Positions 6,730 to 15,136 are shown, counted from the first letter of the stretch. The stretch: DNA of 19,172 nt from Gammaproteobacteria bacterium (GCA_003485905.1 DNHK01000412.1:1719-20890), one strand, 5' to 3'. A program made the numbers and translations. Notes: generated from the sequence alone by a model not told the origin.

Positions 6730-6921
6730 CGATAATTTATTAACTATGTCGGAGTACTCAAAGACAGTGACCGTGAGTTATAAATTAAAGAGTATGCGGA
6801 AGCTAGTATGGGCTGTTTAGACAGTTTCTTTATAGGTGCAGCGCAAAAAGGGCTTCTAGAGTAAAACGTGGTTGTAACAACGAAACCAATCTATTTGAGT
6901 TTAATCGAGAATCAAATCAAC

Positions 6922-7929
6922 ATGAAAAATTTAATTTTAGCCTTGGGACTAAGTCTGGTTTTGGTAACTTCTGTATCTGCACACCACAACTGGGCAGCCG
7001 CTTACGATGTTAACGGCGATATCGAAATCGAAGGCGTCGTAAGTGAAATCGTCTGGAGAAACCCACATGTAATAATGTACTTTACCGTCGATCAAGGCAC
7101 CCCAAACGAAAAGATATACTCCACTGAAAGCAATTCAGTAGCAGCGCTCGCTCGCATGGATGTTACTCAAGACCTCGTTGCGGTTGGCACCAAAGTACGC
7201 GTCGCTGGCTACCCATCGCGCACTAAGGACGATGATATCTTTATGAATCATCTTCTGCTGCAAGATGAGCAGCGAGAAATTGTCTTCTTACGTACAGCCG
7301 AACCACGATGGCCAGAAGAATCTACTCGTATCGGAAGCGCTGACTACGCGCACGGATTAAATGCTCAAGAGGATTTTTCTGAGCGCCCTACTTCAATATT
7401 TTCTGTTTGGACGACTATATTTGATGGCGAAGGCAGCCACCGCGCCATGAGATTCCCCAGTGATGTTTATAATATTGATTACGCAGAACAGCGTGGTACC
7501 GGCAATTGCGTTAGCAAAGATGTATGGGGCCAGATGGGATCACCCTATCCAATGCAGATCGTCGACAACAACGATGGCACTATTACTGTTCACATAGAAG
7601 AACACGACACCATACGTACCGTACACATGAACATTGATCACGATGATCCCGGCACTGTCAAAAACAACCTCGGTTACTCAACTGGACGGTTTGTTGGCGA
7701 TACCCTGCTGATGACAACCACCTTCGAGGGCAGCAATTCCCCAATCCAAATCCACGAATCATTTACATTGAGCAATGACCACAATCACCTGAATTATTCT
7801 CAAGTTCTGGTGAATCCAGAATCAGACGAATTACCGACGGTAAATGCAAAGTGGTGGGAGTTCCAACCCAATTCTTATTTACAACCTTATGATTGTATCG
7901 ATCACCCGCAATTTGACGGGCAGTTGTAG
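6922..7929 (+). CDS. Exported DUF6152-family protein, copy 1
   Basis: A 335-aa secreted protein of unknown function. I start it at ATG 6922, which gives a clean signal peptide MKNLILALGLSLVLVTSVSA followed by HHNW. A GTG 54 nt upstream only adds polar residues before the signal. After cleavage comes the DUF6152 pattern as I know it: an N-terminal HH-x(4)-Y, then IEIEGVVSEIVWRNPHVIMYF (a small beta-barrel/OB-like strand set) and VGTKVRVAGYPSR. About 190 further residues follow: SIFSVW, GSPYPMQIVD, HIEEHDTIRTVHMN, LGYSTGRFVGDTLLMTTTF and a C-terminal AKWWEFQPNSYLQPYDC. The same order appears in the gene at 11126-12178, so the two are paralogues. The His pair is a possible metal ligand (inference). 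It is followed by a strong hairpin shared with the convergent hydrolase gene. Confidence 0.8.
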   Translation: MKNLILALGLSLVLVTSVSAHHNWAAAYDVNGDIEIEGVVSEIVWRNPHVIMYFTVDQGTPNEKIYSTESNSVAALARMDVTQDLVAVGTKVRVAGYPSRTKDDDIFMNHLLLQDEQREIVFLRTAEPRWPEESTRIGSADYAHGLNAQEDFSERPTSIFSVWTTIFDGEGSHRAMRFPSDVYNIDYAEQRGTGNCVSKDVWGQMGSPYPMQIVDNNDGTITVHIEEHDTIRTVHMNIDHDDPGTVKNNLGYSTGRFVGDTLLMTTTFEGSNSPIQIHESFTLSNDHNHLNYSQVLVNPESDELPTVNAKWWEFQPNSYLQPYDCIDHPQFDGQL

Positions 7930-7942
7930 ATACTAAGTTCGA

Positions 7943-7972
7943 TTGACGTTTCAGATCTATCTGAAACGTCAA
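7943..7972. terminator. Perfect 13-bp hairpin between convergent genes
   Basis: TTGACGTTTCAGA pairs perfectly with TCTGAAACGTCAA around a TCTA loop. It starts 14 nt after the stop of the DUF6152 gene and lies about 60 nt beyond the stop of the convergent hydrolase gene. There is no T run on either strand, so it is not a classical intrinsic terminator. It may stabilise 3' ends or work with Rho. Confidence 0.6.
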
Positions 7973-8033
7973 CACCCAACTCCTAATCGTTCTCGATAGA
8001 CAGCCTTCGCTTTTCCATTCGTCAGAAAAAACC

Positions 8034-9254
8034 CTAAGACGAACTAAACTTTTCCAACAACCAATCAGCAAGCTGCGGTATCACTATAGGCCAGTATTCT
8101 ACTGCACAATGGTCTCCGCGACCCAGCAGCCACAAATCAGAATCAACTGCCGACTCATGCGACAACATCAAGTCCGATACTGGAGCAGCGCCATCCATTG
8201 TCCCATTAGCAATCAATAAGGGCGTTGTTATCGTCTGCCCCTTACCTAACACACCTGAATTCATAAGTGAGAATGGCGCCATGGCATCTTTGATACCTGC
8301 AGCCGTTGGCTCAGCACCCAGATGTAATGCAAGGTTGACGTAGGTCATTCTAGCCGGCGTAGTAAGAACATACTCGATATTTTCGAGTGGTTGAGCGAAG
8401 GCTGCATGAGCCGGTGCACAAAATGCCGCGACGGCGTTGATACGCGGATCATTTCGTGCAGCTACACGCAACGCAAAATGGCCACCCCAACTAACACCAA
8501 CAAAACTGACTCGCTGAGACTCAAAACCCTGTTCAGCGATGAAATAATCTAATATCGCCATATGCGCTTCATCCGAGTCCGGCGCTGAAACCCAATCGTT
8601 ACTTTCACCAAAACCAGGCAGATCAAAAGTAACAACCGCCATCCCTTTTGCGGTCATTTCGCTAACTGGTCGACTATGGTTCGCTTTGTATTGATCTGAG
8701 CCACCGCTCCATATGACCAACGGCGGGTTCTCGACCCCAACGGGGCGATGCAAATAGGTAATGAGCGTGCTACCCCGAAAAGGTACTTCGATTATCTCTA
8801 ACGGCACATCAAACAATGCACCTGCTTTCTGATAGACATTGAGTTGACTCTGATACGCGGCATCTTCTATTGGGGTGTGATTGCCTGGGAACCAGCTCAA
8901 AGCATAATAAACATTCGCCTTCAGGTCGGCTTCCCGAGCTTGCGCCCTATGGTTACCTCCGAGTGCAGCGTCGCCTAACTGTTCATAATATTGCCCTATC
9001 GACCTCCACTCATTGAGCCAGGAACCCGGGCCATCTCCTTCGCGTGTATTTATCTTCAGTCCAGTAGTTCTAAGTACCGCTTCGTCAGCACCGTGGTAGG
9101 AGAACGCGATAATTCGTCGCTCCGGGAAAACTAATTTTCCGTCCTCAATATGCTGTCCAACAGCGCTTTGCGCTATGCACAGCAAGGCAAACCCAAGCCC
9201 CCAGCGAGCACCAAGCGAATCGGCAAGTCTTAATAATATGGATCGCTTAGTCAT
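8034..9254 (-). CDS. Exported alpha/beta hydrolase, FrsA-like esterase/acyl hydrolase family
   Basis: A 406-aa protein with a hydrophobic N-terminal segment (about 18-33, ending QSAVGQ), so probably secreted to the periplasm. A helical region of about 120 residues precedes the core domain, as in FrsA/2,6-dihydropseudooxynicotine-hydrolase-type enzymes. Core signs are IWSGGSDQYK (181-190, oxyanion region), VVTFDLPGFGES (207-218), the nucleophile elbow GVSWGG (253-258, Ser255), Asp354 in NGTMDGAAPV, and His382 in GRGDHCAVEYW, a complete Ser-Asp-His triad. The ATG at 9254 has AGAGG about 9 nt upstream. It lies 43 bp downstream of the VOC gene, surely one operon. The substrate is unknown; C-C or ester bond cleavage of a small organic compound is the family expectation. 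Confidence 0.85.
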   Translation of the reverse strand: MTKRSILLRLADSLGARWGLGFALLCIAQSAVGQHIEDGKLVFPERRIIAFSYHGADEAVLRTTGLKINTREGDGPGSWLNEWRSIGQYYEQLGDAALGGNHRAQAREADLKANVYYALSWFPGNHTPIEDAAYQSQLNVYQKAGALFDVPLEIIEVPFRGSTLITYLHRPVGVENPPLVIWSGGSDQYKANHSRPVSEMTAKGMAVVTFDLPGFGESNDWVSAPDSDEAHMAILDYFIAEQGFESQRVSFVGVSWGGHFALRVAARNDPRINAVAAFCAPAHAAFAQPLENIEYVLTTPARMTYVNLALHLGAEPTAAGIKDAMAPFSLMNSGVLGKGQTITTPLLIANGTMDGAAPVSDLMLSHESAVDSDLWLLGRGDHCAVEYWPIVIPQLADWLLEKFSSS

Positions 9255-9297
9255 AACTAAATTCCTCTGGCTATATCTGTAAAATTAATAGGATAAA

Positions 9298-9708
9298 TTA
9301 TTCAAAGTAATTTATTTCGACGGTGACTTGGTTAGGATCATCAACAAATATTTGATATAGATTCAAACTCGGTACTTCCCTTTCTCGATAAGGTACGTCC
9401 TTATCCTCTAAGTGCAGCCTTAACTGCTCTGGCTTAGTCGCGACAAACGCCAAATGATCGACCGAGCCACTGCCGTCGAGATCGTCCACATCAACCTCCC
9501 CCAAATAATCGATCAACCCCTGCGGATCATCCTTATCTATGCCAACAATATGCACAACGGCTTGGCCACCAATGTAGAGCCAATAACCTGGAAAATCAAA
9601 ATTTGGTCGATCCCCGACAGTAAGGCCCAAAATATCCACATAAAAGTCCCGAGTCTTTTCCACCTCTAGGGTGCGAAGAGAAAAATGATCAAGCTGCTTT
9701 AGGGGCAT
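9298..9708 (-). CDS. VOC-family (glyoxalase/dioxygenase fold) protein
   Basis: A 136-aa single-module vicinal-oxygen-chelate protein. Two beta-alpha-beta-beta-beta halves are visible: LDHFSLRTLEVEKTRDFYVD with GYWLYIGGQAVVHIVG, then VDHLAFVATKPEQLRLHLED with LYQIFVDDPNQVTVEINYFE. Candidate metal ligands are His8, His53, His85 and Glu131, so it is likely a metal enzyme (glyoxalase, extradiol dioxygenase or isomerase type) rather than a metal-free binding member. No signal peptide is present, so it is cytoplasmic. GAGGA lies about 7 nt before ATG 9708. It is first in an operon with the exported hydrolase and divergent from the cytochrome c gene across 137 bp. The specific reaction cannot be told. 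Confidence 0.9.
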   Translation of the reverse strand: MPLKQLDHFSLRTLEVEKTRDFYVDILGLTVGDRPNFDFPGYWLYIGGQAVVHIVGIDKDDPQGLIDYLGEVDVDDLDGSGSVDHLAFVATKPEQLRLHLEDKDVPYREREVPSLNLYQIFVDDPNQVTVEINYFE

Positions 9709-9845
9709 AGAAAGTCCTCATTCAGTATTAGGTTTGTTCAAGTATTCCGATTAATCAATTCTAAAGGCTGTTGAAAGGCCATTGCAAACGTTCTATTCCC
9801 ACGATACTGTAATTTTGCACTGCGAGCGTAACTAGGAAAATTAAT

Positions 9846-11072
9846 ATGAAAACATTCACTTTCAAATTGGCAGTATTGGTCGCCACCATCTCACTAGGAT
9901 CAGCGCTTCAAGCACGAGATTATGACGAGTGGTTTGGAGGAAACTTCATGTTACAGGATCTAATAGACGCGGAAAAAGGCTATTGTCTCGACCTTGAAGG
10001 CTACGCCTCTATAACTGATACCAGCGCTCCAGTTATCGTGCATTCTTGCAAAGAAGGCTTTTGGAAGGACGGGACGTGGAGAGTGAATTATCCCCAGGAA
10101 GGTCAAATCTACTTGCCTGAATATGAACTGTGTGTTGCCGCTGCGGCTCTAAAGGAAGATGCTGACGTAGTGTTACAGGACTGCTCAGACGCGCCAATGC
10201 AGCGGTTTGATTTCCGTGAAGATGGAACAGTTGCAGTGATATCAGATTCCACCGAAACATTTTGCCTTTCTGTAGGTGACACCAGCAGAGCAACCGGCAG
10301 AAATCTCCGACGCCCAACCAGATTCGTCAATTGTGACAACGCCGTTGAGCAATATACCCAATGGATATTACCCGCTAAAGATACTGTATACACAAGTTTT
10401 GATTTTACGCCGATATCACTGCTGCCTACCGACGAACAAGCGCCTACCGGTAGACCTCGTGCAGGTGGTGGTCAGGGTAGAGGCGGTGGTGCTGCAGCTG
10501 GCGAAGTACGTCGTGGGCCGGGCGGAAATAATTTATACGTTGGAGCGTGTGCTCCATGCCATGGGCGCAGTGGTGAAGGACTTGCCTCAGAATTTGCGCC
10601 AAAACTTAGCGGTCAAGAAGACTGGTATTTAACTCGCCAATTAACCAACTTTGTAAAAGAAGTCCGTGGCGGCCGTGAAGGTGAGCGCTGGGCCACCCAG
10701 ATGAGCTTCCATATTGGTGATTTTGGCCAAGCCCAATTGGATAGCTTTGTAGACTATATCGGTACGCTGGAAGACACTCCGGCCGAAGTAACTATCGCAG
10801 GTGATTCCACTCGTGGTCAACAGCTGTATGCAGCCTGTGTGGCCTGTCACGGCGATGATGCCATGGGGAACGCTGCGCTTAATTCTCCGCGTCTAGCAGG
10901 CATGTCGGATTGGTATATGGTGACTCAATTGCAAAAATTTCGGGATGGCACCCGCGGAGACCACCCAGAAGACACCCTTGGTGCCCAGATGGTAGCGTTC
11001 TCACAAACATTACCCGACGAACAGGCGTTGATTGACGTAACGGCCTATATCAACACGCTGTCTGCGCCTTAG
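9846..11072 (+). CDS. Beta-trefoil lectin-like domain fused to a diheme cytochrome c
   Basis: A 408-aa exported protein (signal peptide about 1-23, ending SALQA). Residues about 33-180 look like a ricin-type beta-trefoil. Three repeats each carry a cysteine pair and a W/F-containing strand: Cys47/Cys68 with TWRV, Cys96/Cys113 with QRFDF, and Cys140/Cys163 with YTQWIL. A Gly/Arg-rich linker (about 203-227) follows, then two c-type heme domains with CAPCH (235-239) and CVACH (331-335). The likely axial methionines are Met286 and Met382. The two heme halves resemble each other (SGQEDWYLTRQLTNF and AGMSDWYMVTQLQKF), as in cytochrome c4-like diheme proteins. It should act in the periplasm as an electron carrier, perhaps tethered to glycan by the lectin domain (inference). 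ATG 9846 has AGGA about 8 nt upstream. Confidence 0.9.
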   Translation: MKTFTFKLAVLVATISLGSALQARDYDEWFGGNFMLQDLIDAEKGYCLDLEGYASITDTSAPVIVHSCKEGFWKDGTWRVNYPQEGQIYLPEYELCVAAAALKEDADVVLQDCSDAPMQRFDFREDGTVAVISDSTETFCLSVGDTSRATGRNLRRPTRFVNCDNAVEQYTQWILPAKDTVYTSFDFTPISLLPTDEQAPTGRPRAGGGQGRGGGAAAGEVRRGPGGNNLYVGACAPCHGRSGEGLASEFAPKLSGQEDWYLTRQLTNFVKEVRGGREGERWATQMSFHIGDFGQAQLDSFVDYIGTLEDTPAEVTIAGDSTRGQQLYAACVACHGDDAMGNAALNSPRLAGMSDWYMVTQLQKFRDGTRGDHPEDTLGAQMVAFSQTLPDEQALIDVTAYINTLSAP

Positions 11073-11125
11073 ATAGCTTTTACTCTATGATATATGGTTC
11101 GATTCTCAGAAATAGGCTTTCATTG

Positions 11126-12178
11126 CTAATCTTCAGCAGCGCTTGAACAATTGAATTTTGCCACCTCAGCATCGTCGAACCATAGCCAGTGTTTGGTTAA
11201 CACCATCGGTTCAATGAACGTTTCAGCATCGGTAAAAGTCATCATATAGTCGAGTTTGTCCCCTTGTGGGCTCAAGGTAAATCGCTCGACTACTTCAGCC
11301 GTTGGGCTTGTTGGAATACCCTGCCCGTCAAAGTGTCCCCATCCCATATTAGTGGTTGTTACGACGAGAGTATGATCATTTTCCCAATACCCCACAGAAT
11401 AGCCTAACAAGCTGTGCGGCTGATCCGCGGGTGAGGCATCGGCTGCCATGTGAATAGTACGTACTGTGTCGTATTCCTCAATGCGCCAAATAATATTGTC
11501 GCCAGATTGACTAAACTCAGAGGGATAAGGTGATTCCATGATTACCGGCATCCCTTTTAACGCACAATCCTTAAGTGGATTATCTCGTTCCCAATCGAAG
11601 CTAGCGACAGCCTTACGTCCCGTCTCTGTAAGCAATGCGCGACCAGCCGCTGTTCGGCTCAGATCCCTTTGGAACAAAGGCCCTACTGTAGCAGGTGTGC
11701 TCCAAACTCGAAATATCCCGAGCTCTGGAGCAGATGTATCGCCAATCCCCAGCCGCTGATTCTCCGGTATCCCGATAGTTGGGCCAGACCACCGTGGCTT
11801 GGCACTGACACCTAGCATGACTTCTTCACCGCTAGTGGTAAGGATATTTCTAATATAAAGGCTGTTTTCTGCACGGCGAGTAAGGTCACCAGCTACTCGG
11901 ATTTTATCGCCAACTTCGATGAAGCCAAGGTCGATCTTCCATCGACGTATATTGCTTACCGAGCCCATCGCCATGTTCCAGACCTGCTGTTCACCGGCTT
12001 CGTCAGTCACCCGCATCGATACCTGGGCATGAGGGTTCCGCCATAGCACAGAGGTTACTTCCCCCTCTATTTCAACAATATTTCCAGGATCATAATTACT
12101 CGATATGGAATGATGCGCGCCACTTGTTAAAGGAAAACCCAGAGCCACAACTAGAACAAATCTATAGATGATTCTCAT
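11126..12178 (-). CDS. Exported DUF6152-family protein, copy 2
   Basis: A 350-aa paralogue of the protein at 6922-7929. A signal peptide (about 1-21, ending TSGA) precedes HHSISSNYDP. The shared segments then follow in the same order: IVEIEGEVTSVLWRNPHAQV, VGDKIRVAGDLTRR, LGIFRVWSTP, ESPYPSEF, RIEEYDTVRTIHMA, LLGYSVGYWENDHTLVVTTTN, a VERFTL strand, and a C-terminal HWLWFDDAEVAKFNC. This copy has the more canonical core (GMPVIMESPYP, LGYSVGYW). GGAG lies 7 nt before ATG 12178. It sits 49 bp downstream of the sulfatase with no terminator between, so both are probably on one transcript. Function is unknown; the export signal, the HH start and its partners suggest a periplasmic role with the sulfatase or the cytochrome. 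Confidence 0.82.
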   Translation of the reverse strand: MRIIYRFVLVVALGFPLTSGAHHSISSNYDPGNIVEIEGEVTSVLWRNPHAQVSMRVTDEAGEQQVWNMAMGSVSNIRRWKIDLGFIEVGDKIRVAGDLTRRAENSLYIRNILTTSGEEVMLGVSAKPRWSGPTIGIPENQRLGIGDTSAPELGIFRVWSTPATVGPLFQRDLSRTAAGRALLTETGRKAVASFDWERDNPLKDCALKGMPVIMESPYPSEFSQSGDNIIWRIEEYDTVRTIHMAADASPADQPHSLLGYSVGYWENDHTLVVTTTNMGWGHFDGQGIPTSPTAEVVERFTLSPQGDKLDYMMTFTDAETFIEPMVLTKHWLWFDDAEVAKFNCSSAAED

Positions 12179-12227
12179 AACAATTCTCCATTAGCTAATA
12201 AGTAGTTTGCAGTAATTATGTGACGCT

Positions 12228-13688
12228 TTAATCGGTTCTCATAGTTTCTGTATAAGGCGGTATTTCCAATGGACGAAAATCAGCCTCAATAGAACCGGGC
12301 CCGCCCAATCCTGTTATTGTCGGAGGTGGTGGTGAGCCAAGGCCCGCAACTTTCCCCTTTGGAATCGCTTCAAATCGATTAACCAAATCTGTAACAACCT
12401 CGGGAAACTCAGCGGCTAGATCATTCTGTTCATAGGGGTCTTCCAGGATACTAAAGAGTGAATGCTGCTTGGTACCGTCCACCATTAATTGAACCATTTT
12501 CCAATCGTCTTTGAAATATGCATAGTCATAGTCGGCTCCAGCGTCAGACCACTTAACCAAGATTGATTCATTGTCTTCAACCTCTATACCTTGTGATATA
12601 GCCGGCCATTTGTTCACGCCATCTATAGGGAGCGGATACTCTTGATCCACCCCAGCAACGCCTAAAAACGTTGGCAAAATATCCTCAACAGCAAATAGGT
12701 CAGCGTATTCCGTACCGGCTGCGATTTGCCCAGGCCAATACATTAGCGCTGGCACATGAATCCCGCCTTCCAGGGGCGAGGTCTTTCCACCCCTGTATTC
12801 GCCATTATTGGCACCAAGGTTTTCATTCCCGCCATTGTCGCTGATAAACATAACCAAAGTATTATCGGCCATGCTTGAGTCATCTAAAGCTGTCATTACT
12901 CTGGCAATTTGTCGGTCCATCTCGCTAACCATAGCCGCAAAGACCCGACGAGTCTCATCCTCGATATGAGCATATTCTGCGATCGCGGCCTCAGGGGCTT
13001 GAAGGGGTGTATGCGGTGCCTGCATTGCTACGTACAACAAAAGAGGCGTATTTTCATCTTGGGATTGAATAATCCGAATTACATCGTCGGCAATTAACTC
13101 AGTCGAATAGCCTTCTTCAATAACCGTTTCACCATTTCTTTGCCAATCAACTCCGCGCCAAACAGCGTGAGTATAATGATTAAAAAAACCATTCACGGAC
13201 CCATAAAAGTAATCGAACCCTCGATTCTGCGGATGATAGCTGACATGGTTAGGCCCGAGATGCCACTTGCCAATAGCGTAGGTATCGTAGCCTTCTTCTT
13301 TGAAATACTGAGGAAGAATTTTTTCGTTCAAAGGTAAACCTTCTTCGTACCAAGGCTCAAAAGGCTTTAGTACACCAGTACGCACGGGTGATCTCCCGGT
13401 CATGATCGCACCGCGCGTCGGTGAACAAAGGGGTTGAGCATAAAAACGGTCAAAACGCGCGCCACCCGCAGCTAGTCTATCCAGCTCAGGAGTCTGTATT
13501 TCGCTTCCCTGGTAACTGACATCAGACCAACCCAAATCATCAGCAACAAATAGTATGATGTTCGGAGCAGCCGTTTCTTGAGTATCTTCCTGAGCAACTG
13601 CATTAGTACCCGCCACTTCCGACGAGTTACAGCCTGCAATGAGCATACAAGCAACGGTGAATAAACTGAGGGAGTAGTATTTAAACAA
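12228..13688 (-). CDS. Formylglycine-dependent sulfatase, outer-membrane lipoprotein
   Basis: A 486-aa arylsulfatase-family enzyme that hydrolyses sulfate esters. The signal peptide ends in the lipobox LIAGC (16-20). The residue after Cys20 is Asn, not Asp, so Lol sorting to the outer membrane is expected. Active-site features are metal-binding Asp50-Asp51 (FVADDLGWSD), the formylglycine signature C88-S-P-T-R92 in PLCSPTRGAIMTGR, GKWHLG (140-145, Lys141/His143), His226 (QAPHTP), Asp284-Asn285 (ISDNGG) and Lys302. All catalytic residues are present, but it needs a formylglycine-generating or anSME maturase from elsewhere. The start is TTG 13688 with GGAAGA 7 nt upstream; the first internal ATG would destroy the lipoprotein signal. 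Overall it resembles arylsulfatase A/B-type exo-sulfatases used on sulfated glycans. It heads an operon with the DUF6152 gene. Confidence 0.93.
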   Translation of the reverse strand: MFKYYSLSLFTVACMLIAGCNSSEVAGTNAVAQEDTQETAAPNIILFVADDLGWSDVSYQGSEIQTPELDRLAAGGARFDRFYAQPLCSPTRGAIMTGRSPVRTGVLKPFEPWYEEGLPLNEKILPQYFKEEGYDTYAIGKWHLGPNHVSYHPQNRGFDYFYGSVNGFFNHYTHAVWRGVDWQRNGETVIEEGYSTELIADDVIRIIQSQDENTPLLLYVAMQAPHTPLQAPEAAIAEYAHIEDETRRVFAAMVSEMDRQIARVMTALDDSSMADNTLVMFISDNGGNENLGANNGEYRGGKTSPLEGGIHVPALMYWPGQIAAGTEYADLFAVEDILPTFLGVAGVDQEYPLPIDGVNKWPAISQGIEVEDNESILVKWSDAGADYDYAYFKDDWKMVQLMVDGTKQHSLFSILEDPYEQNDLAAEFPEVVTDLVNRFEAIPKGKVAGLGSPPPPTITGLGGPGSIEADFRPLEIPPYTETMRTD

Positions 13689-13944
13689 AACGAAATCTTC
13701 CGGCTATGCCCTTATATCGAGCGTTAAGATTGTGAAAAGATAACCCTTTAATAAAGTTAAAGCTAGCTAATGAATATGCCAAATTAAGACGATTAAATTT
13801 CTCCCTCGATGATAGATTTGCTTTCCAACTACGCCCGTTACCGAGCGCGATAAAAAACAAACACCGATCATTGAAACACCATTAACTATGTTTCTGGAAT
13901 GGACCAACTACCTTGCAACTCAAAATACTAAAATGTACGCGAGG

Positions 13945-15015
13945 TTAATAGTAGATTTTGTTGCGAATGTAGGTTGTTCGGTAAGCCAAGAACGGTGACT
14001 CGATAAAGCGATAGCTCAAGTACCCGATCGGCACCATAATTAAAAAAGCGAGAAGAGCAAAAAACAGTGCCACATAAATATTCGATAATTCAATCACATA
14101 TTTGTCAATTCCAGACGAGAGCGGCTCATAAAAGAAAAAGTGTAAGAGATAGATTGAATAGGAGTAAGTACCAATTCGTGCAATGAAACTGGATACTAGT
14201 CCAGGTTTGTGCTCGAACGAATTGTCATACCATGCTATTAAGGCGGCGTACGCCAAACCCTCCATCGTGGTCAGATATATCCATATTGGGTTGGTTGATA
14301 GATAACCAGAATTACCAGAGAACCCACCGAGTGAATCAAAATACCAATAGAACGACATAAATACAGAAAATATTATTCCCGCAAGTAAATGTTGTTTTTT
14401 AAACCAAACTCGGTACTGAAAGGCACAAATGCCCAAGATAAACTGATCAACCCGGCCGAGAATCGTATAGTAAGACAGCTCCTGGATCTCTCCTGTTTGC
14501 AAATAGAATAAACAACGGAGCACAACTGCCAATACCACGATAGCAAAAAGTGAGTATTTGACCCGCTTTGACAAAAAAAGCAATAACGGAAGAGCCAGAT
14601 AAAAGTGGAATTCTACAGTGACAGACCACCCCCCGTTTGGAAGTACAGGGAGGAGAATACCGGCTAACACTTTTCTCAAATACAGGAAATGGTGTCCACC
14701 ACCAAAATAGTCCCTTATACCGATTATCAGTAATACTAAACTTAGCAACGGCAACAGGCGTAACGCTCGATTACAGAAAAACGATAAGTAATTGATATCT
14801 TTTCCGTCAAGCAACTTAGCAAACAAATAACCACTAAGCGTCATGAACAAGGCGACACCAGTGTGCCCCTCAGTAAAAATAGACAATGGAAATATGGGGG
14901 GTGGCGCCAGATGCCCATCTCGGACGAGAATAAAATGCCAGACAAATACCAAGAAAGCTGCCAGCGCCCTTACATGATCAAGCCCGAGATAGTACTCCCC
15001 AGTGGTAGACCTCAC
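13945..15015 (-). CDS. Membrane acyltransferase, acyltransferase-3 (OafA/YrhL) family
   Basis: A 356-aa multi-pass inner-membrane protein with about ten hydrophobic segments. The N-terminal YLGLDHVRALAAFLVFVWHF (9-28) carries the conserved His27. FMTLSGYLFAKL (57-68) follows, then the R-x-x-R pair (Arg83, Arg86) in NRALRLLP and WSVTVEFHFYL (130-140) with Glu135; these are hallmarks of this family. Members transfer acetyl or other acyl groups to O-antigen, capsule or peptidoglycan sugars. There is no C-terminal SGNH domain, which some relatives carry; a separate SGNH protein is encoded at 5482-6729. The start is GTG 15015, just downstream of an in-frame TAG, the only start that keeps the N-terminal motif; its AGGA is unusually close. 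It is 121 bp downstream of hldD. Confidence 0.92.
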   Translation of the reverse strand: MRSTTGEYYLGLDHVRALAAFLVFVWHFILVRDGHLAPPPIFPLSIFTEGHTGVALFMTLSGYLFAKLLDGKDINYLSFFCNRALRLLPLLSLVLLIIGIRDYFGGGHHFLYLRKVLAGILLPVLPNGGWSVTVEFHFYLALPLLLFLSKRVKYSLFAIVVLAVVLRCLFYLQTGEIQELSYYTILGRVDQFILGICAFQYRVWFKKQHLLAGIIFSVFMSFYWYFDSLGGFSGNSGYLSTNPIWIYLTTMEGLAYAALIAWYDNSFEHKPGLVSSFIARIGTYSYSIYLLHFFFYEPLSSGIDKYVIELSNIYVALFFALLAFLIMVPIGYLSYRFIESPFLAYRTTYIRNKIYY

Positions 15016-15136
15016 GTCCTAATAGCTGCCGCAAAGACCCAATCTTGGGGAATGTTGTGGTTAAAAAAACTTTCTATACTCACAAATACCTGTGCCCTAT
15101 TCATCTATATACGATGTCAACGAATCACCAAAACTC

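Noticed and set aside
6868..6921. GTG start 18 codons upstream of DUF6152 copy 1
   Set aside because: It would bury a textbook signal peptide behind polar residues.
10033..10632. Overlapping frames on both strands within the trefoil-cytochrome gene
   Set aside because: The primary frame has a signal peptide, paired cysteines and two heme motifs; the others have none.
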